Program-made: the position numbers and the translations under genes
Source of the DNA: Pseudomonas siliginis
Lineage (GTDB): Bacteria; Pseudomonadota; Gammaproteobacteria; Pseudomonadales; Pseudomonadaceae
DNA length: 64,000 bases
NCBI RefSeq assembly: GCF_019145195.1
Contig: NZ_JAHSTW010000001.1
Coordinates: forward strand, 682,001 to 746,000
Direction: 5' to 3'
Part shown: positions 17,448 through 26,259 of the stretch, in pieces
Layout: the number at the start of each line of letters is the position of its first letter
How positions within the stretch are numbered: the first letter of the stretch is position 1
Notes under the pieces: model-generated
What the model saw: only the letters and a program-made list of their open reading frames with translations
Databases searched by the model: none
Told to the model about the DNA's origin: nothing

Positions 17448-17971
17448 CGCGAGGCCGGTTTCAACGTTTCCAGCCACTGCGGATCGAAGCGTGGCTGGTC
17501 AGGATCAAGTCCTAGCGCCTGCATCCGCGCCTTGTGCTGTGCGACTTCGTCACGCAGTTGTCCGTGATCGCTGGAATTGCCGTCCAGCTCATGCATTTGC
17601 AGCAATCCGAGGTGATAGAAACGCAACACCTTCATCGCCGTCGGATCGTCGTTCTGCACCGCCGCTGTTACCTGATGCATCACGTTGGTGATGCTCATCA
17701 GATTGCGCTTGAGGCGCCAGCTGTACACCGCCGGGGCCATCCAGGTCTGATGCCAGAAACGCCCGCGCAACAGCGCCGCCGTCAGCAGAAACGCCACGAA
17801 TACGCCGCCGACATTGAAACGCAGGTTATCCCCGTCGGGTTCACCGAACACTGCCACCGCAACCGACGAAAACAGCATGGCCAGCAGCAGGAACAGCACG
17901 GCGATGATGATCGTGCTGCGGCGGGTCTGCTGACGAAAGGTAGCGGGGTCTATCGGCTGAATCTCGAACAT
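17444..17971 (-). CDS. DUF3087 membrane protein
   Basis: 175 residues from ATG 17971 (MFEIQPIDPATFRQQTRRST), the typical start of DUF3087. Two adjacent TM segments at about residues 23-43 and 54-70 are followed by a soluble helical C-terminus. Function unknown. A longer frame to 18040 exists but lacks a start signal. Confidence 0.8.
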   Translation of the reverse strand: MFEIQPIDPATFRQQTRRSTIIIAVLFLLLAMLFSSVAVAVFGEPDGDNLRFNVGGVFVAFLLTAALLRGRFWHQTWMAPAVYSWRLKRNLMSITNVMHQVTAAVQNDDPTAMKVLRFYHLGLLQMHELDGNSSDHGQLRDEVAQHKARMQALGLDPDQPRFDPQWLETLKPASR

Positions 17972-18194
17972 CGAAAATGACTTCCCTGGGTGACGAAAGG
18001 CGCAACGGAAAAAACTCGCCGGCGCATTATCGCATCGCACCGGGTTTTAGCTATGCTGGGGCTCCTTTTCATCTTTTCAGCGTCCAACGGGGACATGGCG
18101 GTATAGCGCAGATCGTGCCATCTTCATTCATGGATACACACTATTCGGATGCCATCCGCTGCGTTGTGGATGACATCGTTTTAAGGATCACTGC

Positions 18195-19568
18195 ATGACC
18201 CAACGACACGTAATCAATGCCTCGGTCAGTCCGAAAGGCAGTCTGGAAACCCTTTCTCAACGTGAAGTTCAGCAACTGAGCGAAGCCGGATCCGGCAGCA
18301 CTTATACCCTCTTCCGCCAGTGCGCCCTGGCCATCCTCAACACCGGCGCGCATGTCGACAATGCCAAGACCATCCTCGAAGCCTACAAGGACTTCGAAAT
18401 CCGTATACACCAACAGGATCGCGGTGTACGCCTGGAGCTGCTGAACGCTCCGGCCGACGCGTTCGTCGACGGCGAGATGATCGCCAGCACCCGCGAAATG
18501 CTCTTCAGCGCCCTGCGCGACATCGTCTACACCGAGAACGAACTCGACAGTCAGCGCATCGACCTGAGCAATTCCCAAGGCATCAGCGACTACGTATTCC
18601 ACCTGCTGCGCAACGCGCGCACCCTGCGCCCGGGTGTCGAGCCGAAAATCGTGGTGTGCTGGGGCGGCCACTCGATCAATACCGAAGAGTACAAATACAC
18701 CAAGAAAGTCGGCCACGAACTGGGCCTGCGCAGCCTCGACATCTGCACCGGTTGCGGCCCTGGCGTGATGAAAGGCCCGATGAAAGGCGCGACCATTGCC
18801 CATGCCAAACAACGCATTCACGGCGGTCGCTACCTCGGCCTGACCGAGCCAGGCATCATCGCCGCCGAAGCGCCGAACCCGATCGTCAATGAGCTGGTGA
18901 TCCTGCCGGACATCGAAAAACGTCTGGAAGCCTTCGTCCGTGTCGGCCACGGCATCATCATTTTCCCGGGCGGCGCCGGTACGGCCGAAGAGTTCCTGTA
19001 CCTGCTCGGCATCCTGATGCACCCGGACAACGCAGGCCTGCCCTTCCCGGTCATCCTCACCGGGCCGAAGCATGCCGCGCCGTATCTGGAACAGCTGGAT
19101 GCGTTCGTCATCGCGACCCTCGGCGAAGCGGCGAAGCAGCATTACGAGATCATCATCGACGACCCGGCCGAAGTGGCGCGGCAGATGACTCAAGGCCTGA
19201 AAGCGGTGAAGCAGTTCCGCCGCGAGCGTAACGATGCGTTCCATTTCAATTGGCTGTTGAAGATCGATGAGGGCTTTCAGCGCCCGTTCGATCCGACCCA
19301 CGAAAACATGGCCAACCTGAAACTGCACCGCGACCAGCCACCGCACGAACTGGCGGCCAATCTGCGTCGGGCGTTTTCCGGGATCGTCGCCGGTAACGTC
19401 AAGGACAAGGGCATTCGCCTGATCGAAGAACACGGGCCGTATCAGATCCGTGGCGATGCGGCGATCATGCAGCCGCTTGATGCACTGCTCAAAGCCTTCG
19501 TCGCCCAGCACCGGATGAAGTTGCCGGGTGGCGCGGCGTATGTGCCGTGTTATCGCGTGGTTGCATAA
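18195..19568 (+). CDS. ppnN: Pyrimidine/purine nucleotide 5'-monophosphate nucleosidase PpnN
   Basis: 457 residues, like E. coli PpnN/YgdH (454). The LOG-family core has GGHSINTEEY, then the PGGAGTAEEF phosphoribohydrolase motif at about residues 258-267. N- and C-terminal flanking domains specific to PpnN are present. The enzyme splits nucleoside monophosphates to base and ribose 5-phosphate for nucleotide salvage, and (p)ppGpp stimulates the E. coli homologue. Monocistronic by context, with a ~220 bp upstream region. A long open frame on the opposite strand is a high-GC shadow. Confidence 0.93.
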   Translation: MTQRHVINASVSPKGSLETLSQREVQQLSEAGSGSTYTLFRQCALAILNTGAHVDNAKTILEAYKDFEIRIHQQDRGVRLELLNAPADAFVDGEMIASTREMLFSALRDIVYTENELDSQRIDLSNSQGISDYVFHLLRNARTLRPGVEPKIVVCWGGHSINTEEYKYTKKVGHELGLRSLDICTGCGPGVMKGPMKGATIAHAKQRIHGGRYLGLTEPGIIAAEAPNPIVNELVILPDIEKRLEAFVRVGHGIIIFPGGAGTAEEFLYLLGILMHPDNAGLPFPVILTGPKHAAPYLEQLDAFVIATLGEAAKQHYEIIIDDPAEVARQMTQGLKAVKQFRRERNDAFHFNWLLKIDEGFQRPFDPTHENMANLKLHRDQPPHELAANLRRAFSGIVAGNVKDKGIRLIEEHGPYQIRGDAAIMQPLDALLKAFVAQHRMKLPGGAAYVPCYRVVA

Positions 19569-19592
19569 TCTCAAGCCGTCACAAAAGCCCAA

Positions 19593-19752
19593 TGTGGGAG
19601 CTGGCTTGCCAGCGATAGCGGTCTTTCATTCAACAGAGACGTTGAATCAGATGACGCTTTCGCGAGCAAGCTCGCTCCCACAGGATTTATGGTGTGCCGC
19701 AAATTGTAGTCACAACCTGAATCCCCTTGTGGGAGCGAGCCTGCTCGCGAAG
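19593..19752. repeat. Three REP elements downstream of ppnN
   Basis: REPs at 19593-19620 (GAGCTGGCTTGCCAGC type, +), 19655-19682 (GAGCGAGC type with central AAG, -) and 19728-19752 (type I, +). The first two form an inverted pair that mixes the two subtypes; the third stands alone 17 bp from the stop of the next gene. Confidence 0.9.
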
Positions 19753-19769
19753 GAGCTCAAAAGACCACA

Positions 19770-21173
19770 TCAATCTTTCGGGCTGTCCACCAACCGCCAA
19801 GCCAACGCTTTAGCCTGCGCAGCGACGTCCGTTACTGCCGTACTCTCCCACCACATCCCGCGCAACGGCGGGCCCATGGCGAACAACCGAGCACTTACCT
19901 GCCCTTCGGCATCTACCACTGCGCCGTCATTTGCTGTGATCCCCAGCGCCAGCGGCCCCGGCTGCACCAGCCCCCGCGCCAGCAATTGCTGCGGCAACGG
20001 TCGTGCGACTCGCCGCCAGTCGTATTCAATACCGCTGGAGTTGATCAGCGCCGCACCACTCACAGTAGATGTTTCAGTCTCACCACGAGGACGGATGCGA
20101 ATGGTCACAGCATCGCCAGCGCCGGGCTCAATGCCCTTGAATGACGCGGCGTGAATGCGCAAGCGTCCTTCCTTGTGCAGCCGTTCGATCAACTCGGCAC
20201 TCAGTGGCGGCGAACGATGGTGATGACTCTCCCACCATGGCCGCACATGCCGTACGAATTGTCGACGCTGCACGTCAGTCGCCTGACTCCACAACCGCGC
20301 GATGTGCGCGCGAACCGTATCCAGCGGCGCCTGCCAGTCGATGCCTTGGGCGACTGCGTCGCGACAATGTCGACGCAATTCGCGCACCAACTGGCGTGGC
20401 GTGCGGATGCTGTGATCTGCTGCCAGAAAATCCACCCAGGTCGGCGGTTGACGGCGCACGTGCGGGAGCAGGCCATGCCGGGAGAATACCTCGATCGGCC
20501 CGCGATGCCCGGCCTGCTCCAGCGATACCACGGCATCGACCATGGTCAGACCGGAGCCGATGATCAGCACGTTGGACTGCGGGTCGAGTTCGCGCATGGC
20601 CGCCACATCCCAGGGATCAAGCGCTGCGGCGTTAAGGCCACTGGATTGCGTCTGCGGCGTGCGGGCGGCGGGAAACATGCCGGTGGCCAGCACTGCCAGC
20701 GATCCACGCAAAGTCCGGCCATCACTCAAGGTGAGCTGCATTGAGCCGGAATCGCTTTGCAGGTCGACGGCTTCAGCACAAATATGTTCAACGGTCGAAC
20801 CTTGCAGAGCCCCCACTGCCCTGGCTTCGGCCAGACGCTGTTGCACATAGACCCCGAACAGGCCACGCGGCGGAAACAGCTCACTGACCGGCACGTCCTG
20901 CTCGGCAGATTCCAGCCAGCCGCCGCCGGCAATATGCGCGGTCAGCCACTGCGTCAGATCATCAGGATTATCCGGGTCGACGCTCATCCGCGCCGCGTTG
21001 CCGTTCAGCGTATGTCCCAACTCGACTGCGCTGTAAGCCTCGCCACGTCCCAGTTCAGCACGCGGCTCGATAATCGCAATTTTTCGTTGTCCAGGCAGGC
21101 GTAACAATTGCACCGCCAGCATGGTGCCACTGAGGCCGCCGCCGATGATCAGAATGTCCGCAGGCTGCTCCAT
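19770..21173 (-). CDS. YdhS-like FAD/NAD(P)-binding protein
   Basis: 467 residues. The N-terminal Rossmann motif LIIGGGLSGTMLA binds FAD. A second GxGxT-type nucleotide motif, VLIIGSGLTMVDA, lies near residue 200. The YSAVELGHTLNGNAARMS stretch is typical of the 'FAD-NAD(P)-binding' (PF13454-type) family that includes E. coli YdhS, whose reaction is not established. It lies 0-1 bp downstream of the XRE-cupin regulator gene on the same strand, so the two probably form an operon. Confidence 0.78.
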   Translation of the reverse strand: MEQPADILIIGGGLSGTMLAVQLLRLPGQRKIAIIEPRAELGRGEAYSAVELGHTLNGNAARMSVDPDNPDDLTQWLTAHIAGGGWLESAEQDVPVSELFPPRGLFGVYVQQRLAEARAVGALQGSTVEHICAEAVDLQSDSGSMQLTLSDGRTLRGSLAVLATGMFPAARTPQTQSSGLNAAALDPWDVAAMRELDPQSNVLIIGSGLTMVDAVVSLEQAGHRGPIEVFSRHGLLPHVRRQPPTWVDFLAADHSIRTPRQLVRELRRHCRDAVAQGIDWQAPLDTVRAHIARLWSQATDVQRRQFVRHVRPWWESHHHRSPPLSAELIERLHKEGRLRIHAASFKGIEPGAGDAVTIRIRPRGETETSTVSGAALINSSGIEYDWRRVARPLPQQLLARGLVQPGPLALGITANDGAVVDAEGQVSARLFAMGPPLRGMWWESTAVTDVAAQAKALAWRLVDSPKD

Positions 21174-21737
21174 TCAGATCACCACATTACGCACGAACCG
21201 CGCAGCCACATCGCCATCGTTGCGGTAGGCATGCGGTTGATTGCTGGCGAACATGAAAAACTCTCCTTTGTTGATGTACTGCGGCTGATCGCCGAGCATC
21301 AGCGTCAGGCAACCCTCAAATACGTAGATCTGCTCGCTCCAGCCATCGGCATCCGGTTGCGACGGGTAGACCTCGCCCGGTTGCAGGCACCACTCCCATT
21401 GCTCGACTTCGCGGCTCGCGGTGGCTTTGGACAGCAGCACGGCCCTGCTGCCCGCAATCGTGCCAGCCCAGGCAACCTCGTTGATACGGCTCGGGTCGCG
21501 CGCATCGTGCGCCTGGATCAGATCACTGAACGCAACGTCGAGCGCTTCGGCGACGCGATCAAGCGTGGTCAGGCTGACATTCTTTTCCCCCGCCTCGATC
21601 GCCACCAGCATCCGTCGGCTGACCCCGGACTTTTCCGCCAGTGCGGTCTGGCTCATATCCGCCGCATGGCGCAGGCGTCGAACGTTCTGGCTGACGTGTT
21701 GCAGGACGGAGGCTCGCTGAGTCGAATCTTTGTGCAC
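21174..21737 (-). CDS. XRE-family regulator with C-terminal cupin
   Basis: 187 residues from a GTG start (HKDSTQRASVLQHVSQNVRR). The HTH_3 domain covers about residues 15-70 (MSQTALAEKSGVSRRMLVAI). A cupin fold at about 110-180 contains the PGEVYPSQPD and GEFFMFASNQPHAY blocks and should bind a small ligand. This architecture controls transport or catabolic genes in response to metabolites. It is divergent from a DMT exporter and cotranscribed with the YdhS-like gene. The frame runs on to 22085 but that part is antisense to the exporter, so I reject it. Confidence 0.82.
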   Translation of the reverse strand: MHKDSTQRASVLQHVSQNVRRLRHAADMSQTALAEKSGVSRRMLVAIEAGEKNVSLTTLDRVAEALDVAFSDLIQAHDARDPSRINEVAWAGTIAGSRAVLLSKATASREVEQWEWCLQPGEVYPSQPDADGWSEQIYVFEGCLTLMLGDQPQYINKGEFFMFASNQPHAYRNDGDVAARFVRNVVI

Positions 21738-21762
21738 TATATTGCTCACTCGGTAGGGTTGG

Positions 21763-21774
21763 GCAGTATACTGC
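21763..21774. promoter_or_regulatory. Perfect 12-bp palindrome in divergent promoter
   Basis: GCAGTATACTGC is a perfect dyad between the XRE-cupin gene (start 21737) and the DMT exporter (start 21826), 26 bp from one and 52 bp from the other. Size and symmetry suit a dimeric HTH_3 repressor. Binding is inferred. Confidence 0.5.
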
Positions 21775-21825
21775 GCAACGTTGGCGGCATTGTGCGGCCT
21801 CCCTTTTAATGTGCGCAAGGTCATG

Positions 21826-22758
21826 ATGTCGCCAAACAATTCTGCGTCCCGAATCCGCTTTTCCCGCTTCAGCAAAGCCGAGTGCGTGCTGGTGCTGATC
21901 ACCATGATCTGGGGCGGCACGTTTCTGATTGTGCAACATGCCATGACGGTCAGCGGCCCGATGTTTTTTGTCGGCCTGCGCTTCGCCGCAGCGGCGGCGA
22001 TCGTGGCGATGTTTTCCTGGCGGCACCTGCGCGAGTTGACCTTGTTCGAAGTCAAGGCAGGGTCATTCATCGGCGTGGCGATCATGCTTGGTTATGGCTT
22101 GCAGACGGTCGGGTTGCAAAGCATTCCGAGCAGTCAGTCGGCGTTCATTACCGCGCTGTATGTACCGTTTGTGCCGCTGCTGCAATGGCTGGTGCTGGGA
22201 CGGCGTCCGGGGTTGATGCCAAGTATCGGCATCATGCTGGCGTTTACCGGTTTGATGTTGTTGTCGGGTCCTTCGGGGGCGGCGCTGAATTTCAGTCCCG
22301 GAGAAATTGCGACATTGATCAGCGCCGTTGCGATTGCTGCTGAAATCATTTTGATCAGCACTTTCGCCGGGCAGGTGGATGTGCGGCGAGTGACGGTGGT
22401 GCAACTGGCGGTGACGGCGGTGTTGTCGTTCTTGCTGGTGGTCCCGACCGGTGAAGTGATTCCGGAATTTTCCTGGTTGTTGCTGGTGACCGCTCTGGGT
22501 CTGGGCGCAGCAAGTGCGGCGATTCAGGTGGCGATGAACTGGGCGCAGAAGAGCGTTTCGCCGACTCGGGCGACGTTGATCTATGCCGGTGAACCGGTGT
22601 GGGCCGGGATTGTCGGACGGATTGCCGGAGAGCGCTTGCCGGCGATTGCACTGGTGGGCGCCGGGCTGATTGTGGCGGCGGTGATTGTCAGTGAGTTGAA
22701 GACCAAGGGAAGGTCCACCGAGGCAGAAGCTGAGCTGGAGCGGGAAACGCAGGCGTGA
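21826..22758 (+). CDS. EamA/DMT-family transporter
   Basis: 310 residues with ten predicted TM helices in two EamA repeats (about 20-150 and 165-295). Typical elements are ITMIWGGTFLIVQHA in TM1 and the APV-like 'GEPVWAGIVG' motif in the second repeat. Such proteins export amino acids or other metabolites. There are adjacent ATGs at 21823 and 21826; the AAGG site at 21817-21820 favours the second. Control by the divergent XRE-cupin protein is likely from position. The C-terminal tail is charged and cytoplasmic. Confidence 0.85.
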   Translation: MSPNNSASRIRFSRFSKAECVLVLITMIWGGTFLIVQHAMTVSGPMFFVGLRFAAAAAIVAMFSWRHLRELTLFEVKAGSFIGVAIMLGYGLQTVGLQSIPSSQSAFITALYVPFVPLLQWLVLGRRPGLMPSIGIMLAFTGLMLLSGPSGAALNFSPGEIATLISAVAIAAEIILISTFAGQVDVRRVTVVQLAVTAVLSFLLVVPTGEVIPEFSWLLLVTALGLGAASAAIQVAMNWAQKSVSPTRATLIYAGEPVWAGIVGRIAGERLPAIALVGAGLIVAAVIVSELKTKGRSTEAEAELERETQA

Positions 22759-22785
22759 CCCGCAATCTTCTCTCGTTGTACCCAT

Positions 22786-22858
22786 GCTTTCGCGAGCAGG
22801 CTCGCTCCCACCTTTTGAAATGCATTCCAGTGTGGGAGCGAGCCTGCTCGCGAAAGCG
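22786..22858. repeat. REP pair, tail-to-tail geometry
   Basis: Type-I REPs, inverted at 22786-22811 and direct at 22830-22858 (start-to-start 44 bp), between the DMT exporter and the antiporter operon. Confidence 0.9.
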
Positions 22859-22996
22859 CCGCACCATTGTTGCCCCTGAAACAACGCCAAACACAAAATT
22901 CCAGACTACTTTGTAGGATTCTGAGACATCCTCGCGTTTGGTGATCAGGGAGCTGGCACGTATGATGCTTCACAAACTTCCGCAGATTAGAAGCCT

Positions 22997-25915
22997 ATGT
23001 CCCTGATAGTTCTACTGCTTCTGCCGTTCATCGGTAGCTGTCTGGCAGCGGTGCTGCCGCACAATGCGCGCAATGCCGAATCGCTGCTGGCGGGTCTGGT
23101 CGCTTTGATCGGCACCGTTCAGGTCGCAATGCTGTACCCGCAAATCGCCCACGGCGGCGTGATCCGCGAAGAATTCATGTGGTTGCCCAGCCTCGGGCTG
23201 AACTTCATTTTGCGCATGGACGGCTTCGCCTGGCTGTTCTCGATGCTGGTGCTGGGCATCGGCACACTTGTCTCCTTATATGCCCGTTACTACATGTCGC
23301 CGGACGACCCGGTGCCACGTTTTTTCGCGTTTTTTCTGGCGTTCATGGGCGCCATGCTTGGCCTGGTGATCTCCGGTAATCTGATTCAGATCGTGTTTTT
23401 CTGGGAGCTGACCAGCCTCTTCTCGTTTCTGCTGATCGGCTACTGGCACCACCGCGCCGATGCGCGGCGCGGTGCTTATATGGCGCTGATGGTCACCGGT
23501 GCCGGCGGATTATGTCTGCTGGCGGGGGTCATGATTCTCGGCCATGTCGTCGGCAGCTATGACCTGGACAAGGTCCTGGCCGCCGGCGATCTGATTCGCG
23601 AACATGCCCTCTACCCTGTTCTTTTGCCACTCATCCTGATCGGCGCGCTGAGCAAAAGCGCGCAATTCCCGTTTCACTTCTGGCTGCCCCACGCGATGGC
23701 GGCACCGACGCCCGTCTCGGCCTATCTGCACTCGGCGACCATGGTCAAGGCCGGGGTTTTCCTTTTGGCACGTCTGTGGCCGTCGCTGTCCGGCAGTGAG
23801 GAATGGTTCTACATCGTCAGCGGAGCGGGCGCCTGCACTCTGTTGCTTGGCGCGTACTGCGCCATGTTCCAGAACGATCTCAAAGGTTTGCTGGCCTACT
23901 CGACCATCAGCCATCTGGGTCTGATCACTTTGCTCCTGGGCCTGAACAGTTCACTGGCCGCGGTGGCGGCGGTGTTTCACATTCTCAATCACGCGACGTT
24001 CAAAGCTTCGCTGTTCATGGCCGCCGGCATCATCGACCACGAAAGCGGCACCCGTGATATCCGCAAGCTCAGCGGTCTGATCAAACTGATTCCCTATACG
24101 GCAACACTGGCCATGGTCGCCAGTGCCTCAATGGCCGGCGTGCCGCTGCTCAACGGTTTCCTGTCGAAAGAGATGTTTTTCGCCGAAACCGTGTTCATCA
24201 ACGCCACGGCGTGGGTCGAAACCAGTCTGCCGATCGTCGCGACCATCGCCGGCATGTTCAGCGTCGCCTACTCCCTGCGATTCACCGTCGACGTGTTCTT
24301 CGGCCCCACCGCCACTGACCTGCCACACACGCCGCACGAGCCGCCACGCTGGATGCGCGCACCCGTCGAGTTGTTGGTATTCACCTGTCTGCTGGTGGGG
24401 ATTTTCCCGGCGCAGATCGTCGGGCCACTGCTCGCCGCTGCAGCGCTGCCCGTAGTTGGCGGGGAGTTGCCGGAATACAGCCTGGCCATCTGGCACGGCT
24501 TGAACGCGCCGATGATCATGAGCCTGATCGCCATGTCCGGCGGCATCATCCTCTATCTGCTGCTGCGCAAGCAGTTCAAGCTGGGCCGTTTCAAGTACCC
24601 GCCGCTGGTGGGCCGCTTCAACGGCAAGCGTTTGTTCGAGCGCAGTCTGGTCGTAATGATGCGCATCGCCCGGCGCGTCGAGCGGCGACTGGGCACCAAG
24701 CGCTTGCAGATGCAGTTGTTCCTGATGGTTTCGGCCGCCGTGCTCGCCGGTCTGATTCCGATGCTGCACAGCACGCTGACGTGGGGTGACCGGCCGAAAA
24801 TCCCAGGATCCATTGTCTTCGTGACCCTGTGGCTGCTGGCGATCGCCTGTGCGCTTGGCGCCGCATGGCAGGCCAAATATCACCGTCTCGCCGCCCTGAC
24901 CATGGTCAGCGTCTGTGGCCTGATGACCTGCGTGACCTTTGTCTGGTTCTCGGCGCCGGATCTGGCGCTGACACAACTGGCAGTCGAAGTGGTGACCACG
25001 GTGTTGATCCTGCTTGGCCTGCGCTGGTTGCCGCGACGCATCGAAGAGGTCTCACCACTGCCAGGCAGCCTGCGCAAGGCGCGTATCCGTCGTCTGCGCG
25101 ACTTGCTGCTGTCGATTGCGGTCGGTGCGGGGATGGCGCTGTTGTCCTACGCCATGCTCACCCGGCAGACGCCCAACCATATTTCCTCTTTCTACCTCAG
25201 TCGCGCCCTGCCCGAGGGCGGCGGCAGCAACGTGGTCAACGTGATGCTGGTGGACTTCCGTGGCTTCGACACCCTCGGCGAAATCACCGTGCTGGTCGCC
25301 GTGGCGCTCACCGTGTTCGCCCTGCTGCGCCGCTTCCGCCCGCCGAAAGAAAGCCTGCAATTGCCGGCGCAGCAACGTCTGCTGGCACCGGACGTGGTCA
25401 CCGATCTGGTCAACCCGCGTTCGGCCAGCGACACCGCGCTCGGCTTCATGATGGTGCCGGCTGTGCTGGTGCGCCTGCTGCTGCCTGTCGCACTGGTGGT
25501 GTCGTTCTATCTGTTCATGCGTGGGCACAATCAGCCGGGCGGCGGTTTTGTCGCCGGGCTGGTGATGTCGGTGGCCTTTATCCTGCAATACATGGTTGCC
25601 GGCACGCAGTGGGTCGAGGCGCAAATGAGCCTGCGCCCATTGCGCTGGATGGGCACCGGTCTGCTGTTCGCCACCGCCACCGGTCTCGGTGCGATGCTGG
25701 TCGGCTATCCGTTCCTCACCACTCATACCTGGCACATCAGCGTGCCGTTGCTGGGCGATATCCATATCGCCAGTGCGCTGTTCTTCGACATCGGCGTGTA
25801 CGCCGTGGTGGTCGGGTCGACGCTGCTGATTCTCACCGCCCTCGCCCACCAATCGGTGCGCGGCCACAAGACGGCCTCGCTGCCCAAGTCCGTCGCCAGC
25901 AAAGGAGCCGTCTGA
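22997..25915 (+). CDS. mnhA: Mrp-type Na+(K+)/H+ antiporter, fused subunit A/B
   Basis: 972 residues, about 20 or more TM segments. The N-terminal half is a NuoL/MrpA-like proton-translocating domain: LTSLFSFLLIGYWHH, KSAQFPFHFWLPHAMAAPTPVSAYLHSATMVKAG split over 23650-23755. A C-terminal MnhB-like domain (about residues 810-950, HNQPGGGFVAGLVMS) is fused on, the layout of 'group 2' six-gene systems (PhaAB/CDEFG). Subunit A carries the proton path and lies in the inner membrane. First gene of a tight operon; the stop overlaps mnhC (TGATG). Role: cytoplasmic Na+/K+ and pH homeostasis. Confidence 0.92.
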   Translation: MSLIVLLLLPFIGSCLAAVLPHNARNAESLLAGLVALIGTVQVAMLYPQIAHGGVIREEFMWLPSLGLNFILRMDGFAWLFSMLVLGIGTLVSLYARYYMSPDDPVPRFFAFFLAFMGAMLGLVISGNLIQIVFFWELTSLFSFLLIGYWHHRADARRGAYMALMVTGAGGLCLLAGVMILGHVVGSYDLDKVLAAGDLIREHALYPVLLPLILIGALSKSAQFPFHFWLPHAMAAPTPVSAYLHSATMVKAGVFLLARLWPSLSGSEEWFYIVSGAGACTLLLGAYCAMFQNDLKGLLAYSTISHLGLITLLLGLNSSLAAVAAVFHILNHATFKASLFMAAGIIDHESGTRDIRKLSGLIKLIPYTATLAMVASASMAGVPLLNGFLSKEMFFAETVFINATAWVETSLPIVATIAGMFSVAYSLRFTVDVFFGPTATDLPHTPHEPPRWMRAPVELLVFTCLLVGIFPAQIVGPLLAAAALPVVGGELPEYSLAIWHGLNAPMIMSLIAMSGGIILYLLLRKQFKLGRFKYPPLVGRFNGKRLFERSLVVMMRIARRVERRLGTKRLQMQLFLMVSAAVLAGLIPMLHSTLTWGDRPKIPGSIVFVTLWLLAIACALGAAWQAKYHRLAALTMVSVCGLMTCVTFVWFSAPDLALTQLAVEVVTTVLILLGLRWLPRRIEEVSPLPGSLRKARIRRLRDLLLSIAVGAGMALLSYAMLTRQTPNHISSFYLSRALPEGGGSNVVNVMLVDFRGFDTLGEITVLVAVALTVFALLRRFRPPKESLQLPAQQRLLAPDVVTDLVNPRSASDTALGFMMVPAVLVRLLLPVALVVSFYLFMRGHNQPGGGFVAGLVMSVAFILQYMVAGTQWVEAQMSLRPLRWMGTGLLFATATGLGAMLVGYPFLTTHTWHISVPLLGDIHIASALFFDIGVYAVVVGSTLLILTALAHQSVRGHKTASLPKSVASKGAV

Positions 25916-26259
25916 TGGAAGAAGTCATCGCAATCGCCATCGGCATTCTCGCCGCGTCCGGGGTCTGGCTGATCCTGCGGCCGCGTACCTTTCAGGTGGT
26001 CATGGGCCTGTGTCTGTTGTCGTATGCGGTCAACCTGTTCATTTTCAGCATGGGCAGCCTGTTCATCGGCAAGGAGCCGGTGATCAAGGACGGCGTGACC
26101 CAGGACTTGCTGCACTACACCGACCCGCTGCCCCAGGCGCTGGTACTGACGGCTATCGTCATCAGCTTCGCCATGACCGCGCTGTTCCTCGTCGTATTGC
26201 TCGCCTCGCGCGGCTTGACCGGCACCGACCACGTCGACGGCCGGGAGCCTAAAGAATGA
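25915..26259 (+). CDS. mnhC: Mrp-type antiporter subunit C
   Basis: 114 residues with three TM helices, homologous to NuoK (LRPRTFQVVMGLCLLSYAVN; DPLPQALVLTAIVISFA). The ATG overlaps the subunit A stop and its own stop overlaps the subunit D start (ATGA). Essential core subunit in characterised Mrp complexes. Confidence 0.92.
   Translation: MEEVIAIAIGILAASGVWLILRPRTFQVVMGLCLLSYAVNLFIFSMGSLFIGKEPVIKDGVTQDLLHYTDPLPQALVLTAIVISFAMTALFLVVLLASRGLTGTDHVDGREPKE

Noticed and set aside
18141..19592. 483-codon open frame antisense to ppnN
   Set aside because: Shadow frame with no motif; ppnN is unambiguous.
21738..22085. N-terminal extension of the XRE-cupin gene
   Set aside because: These codons are antisense to the DMT exporter, have unusual composition, and HTH proteins of this type begin near the GTG at 21737.
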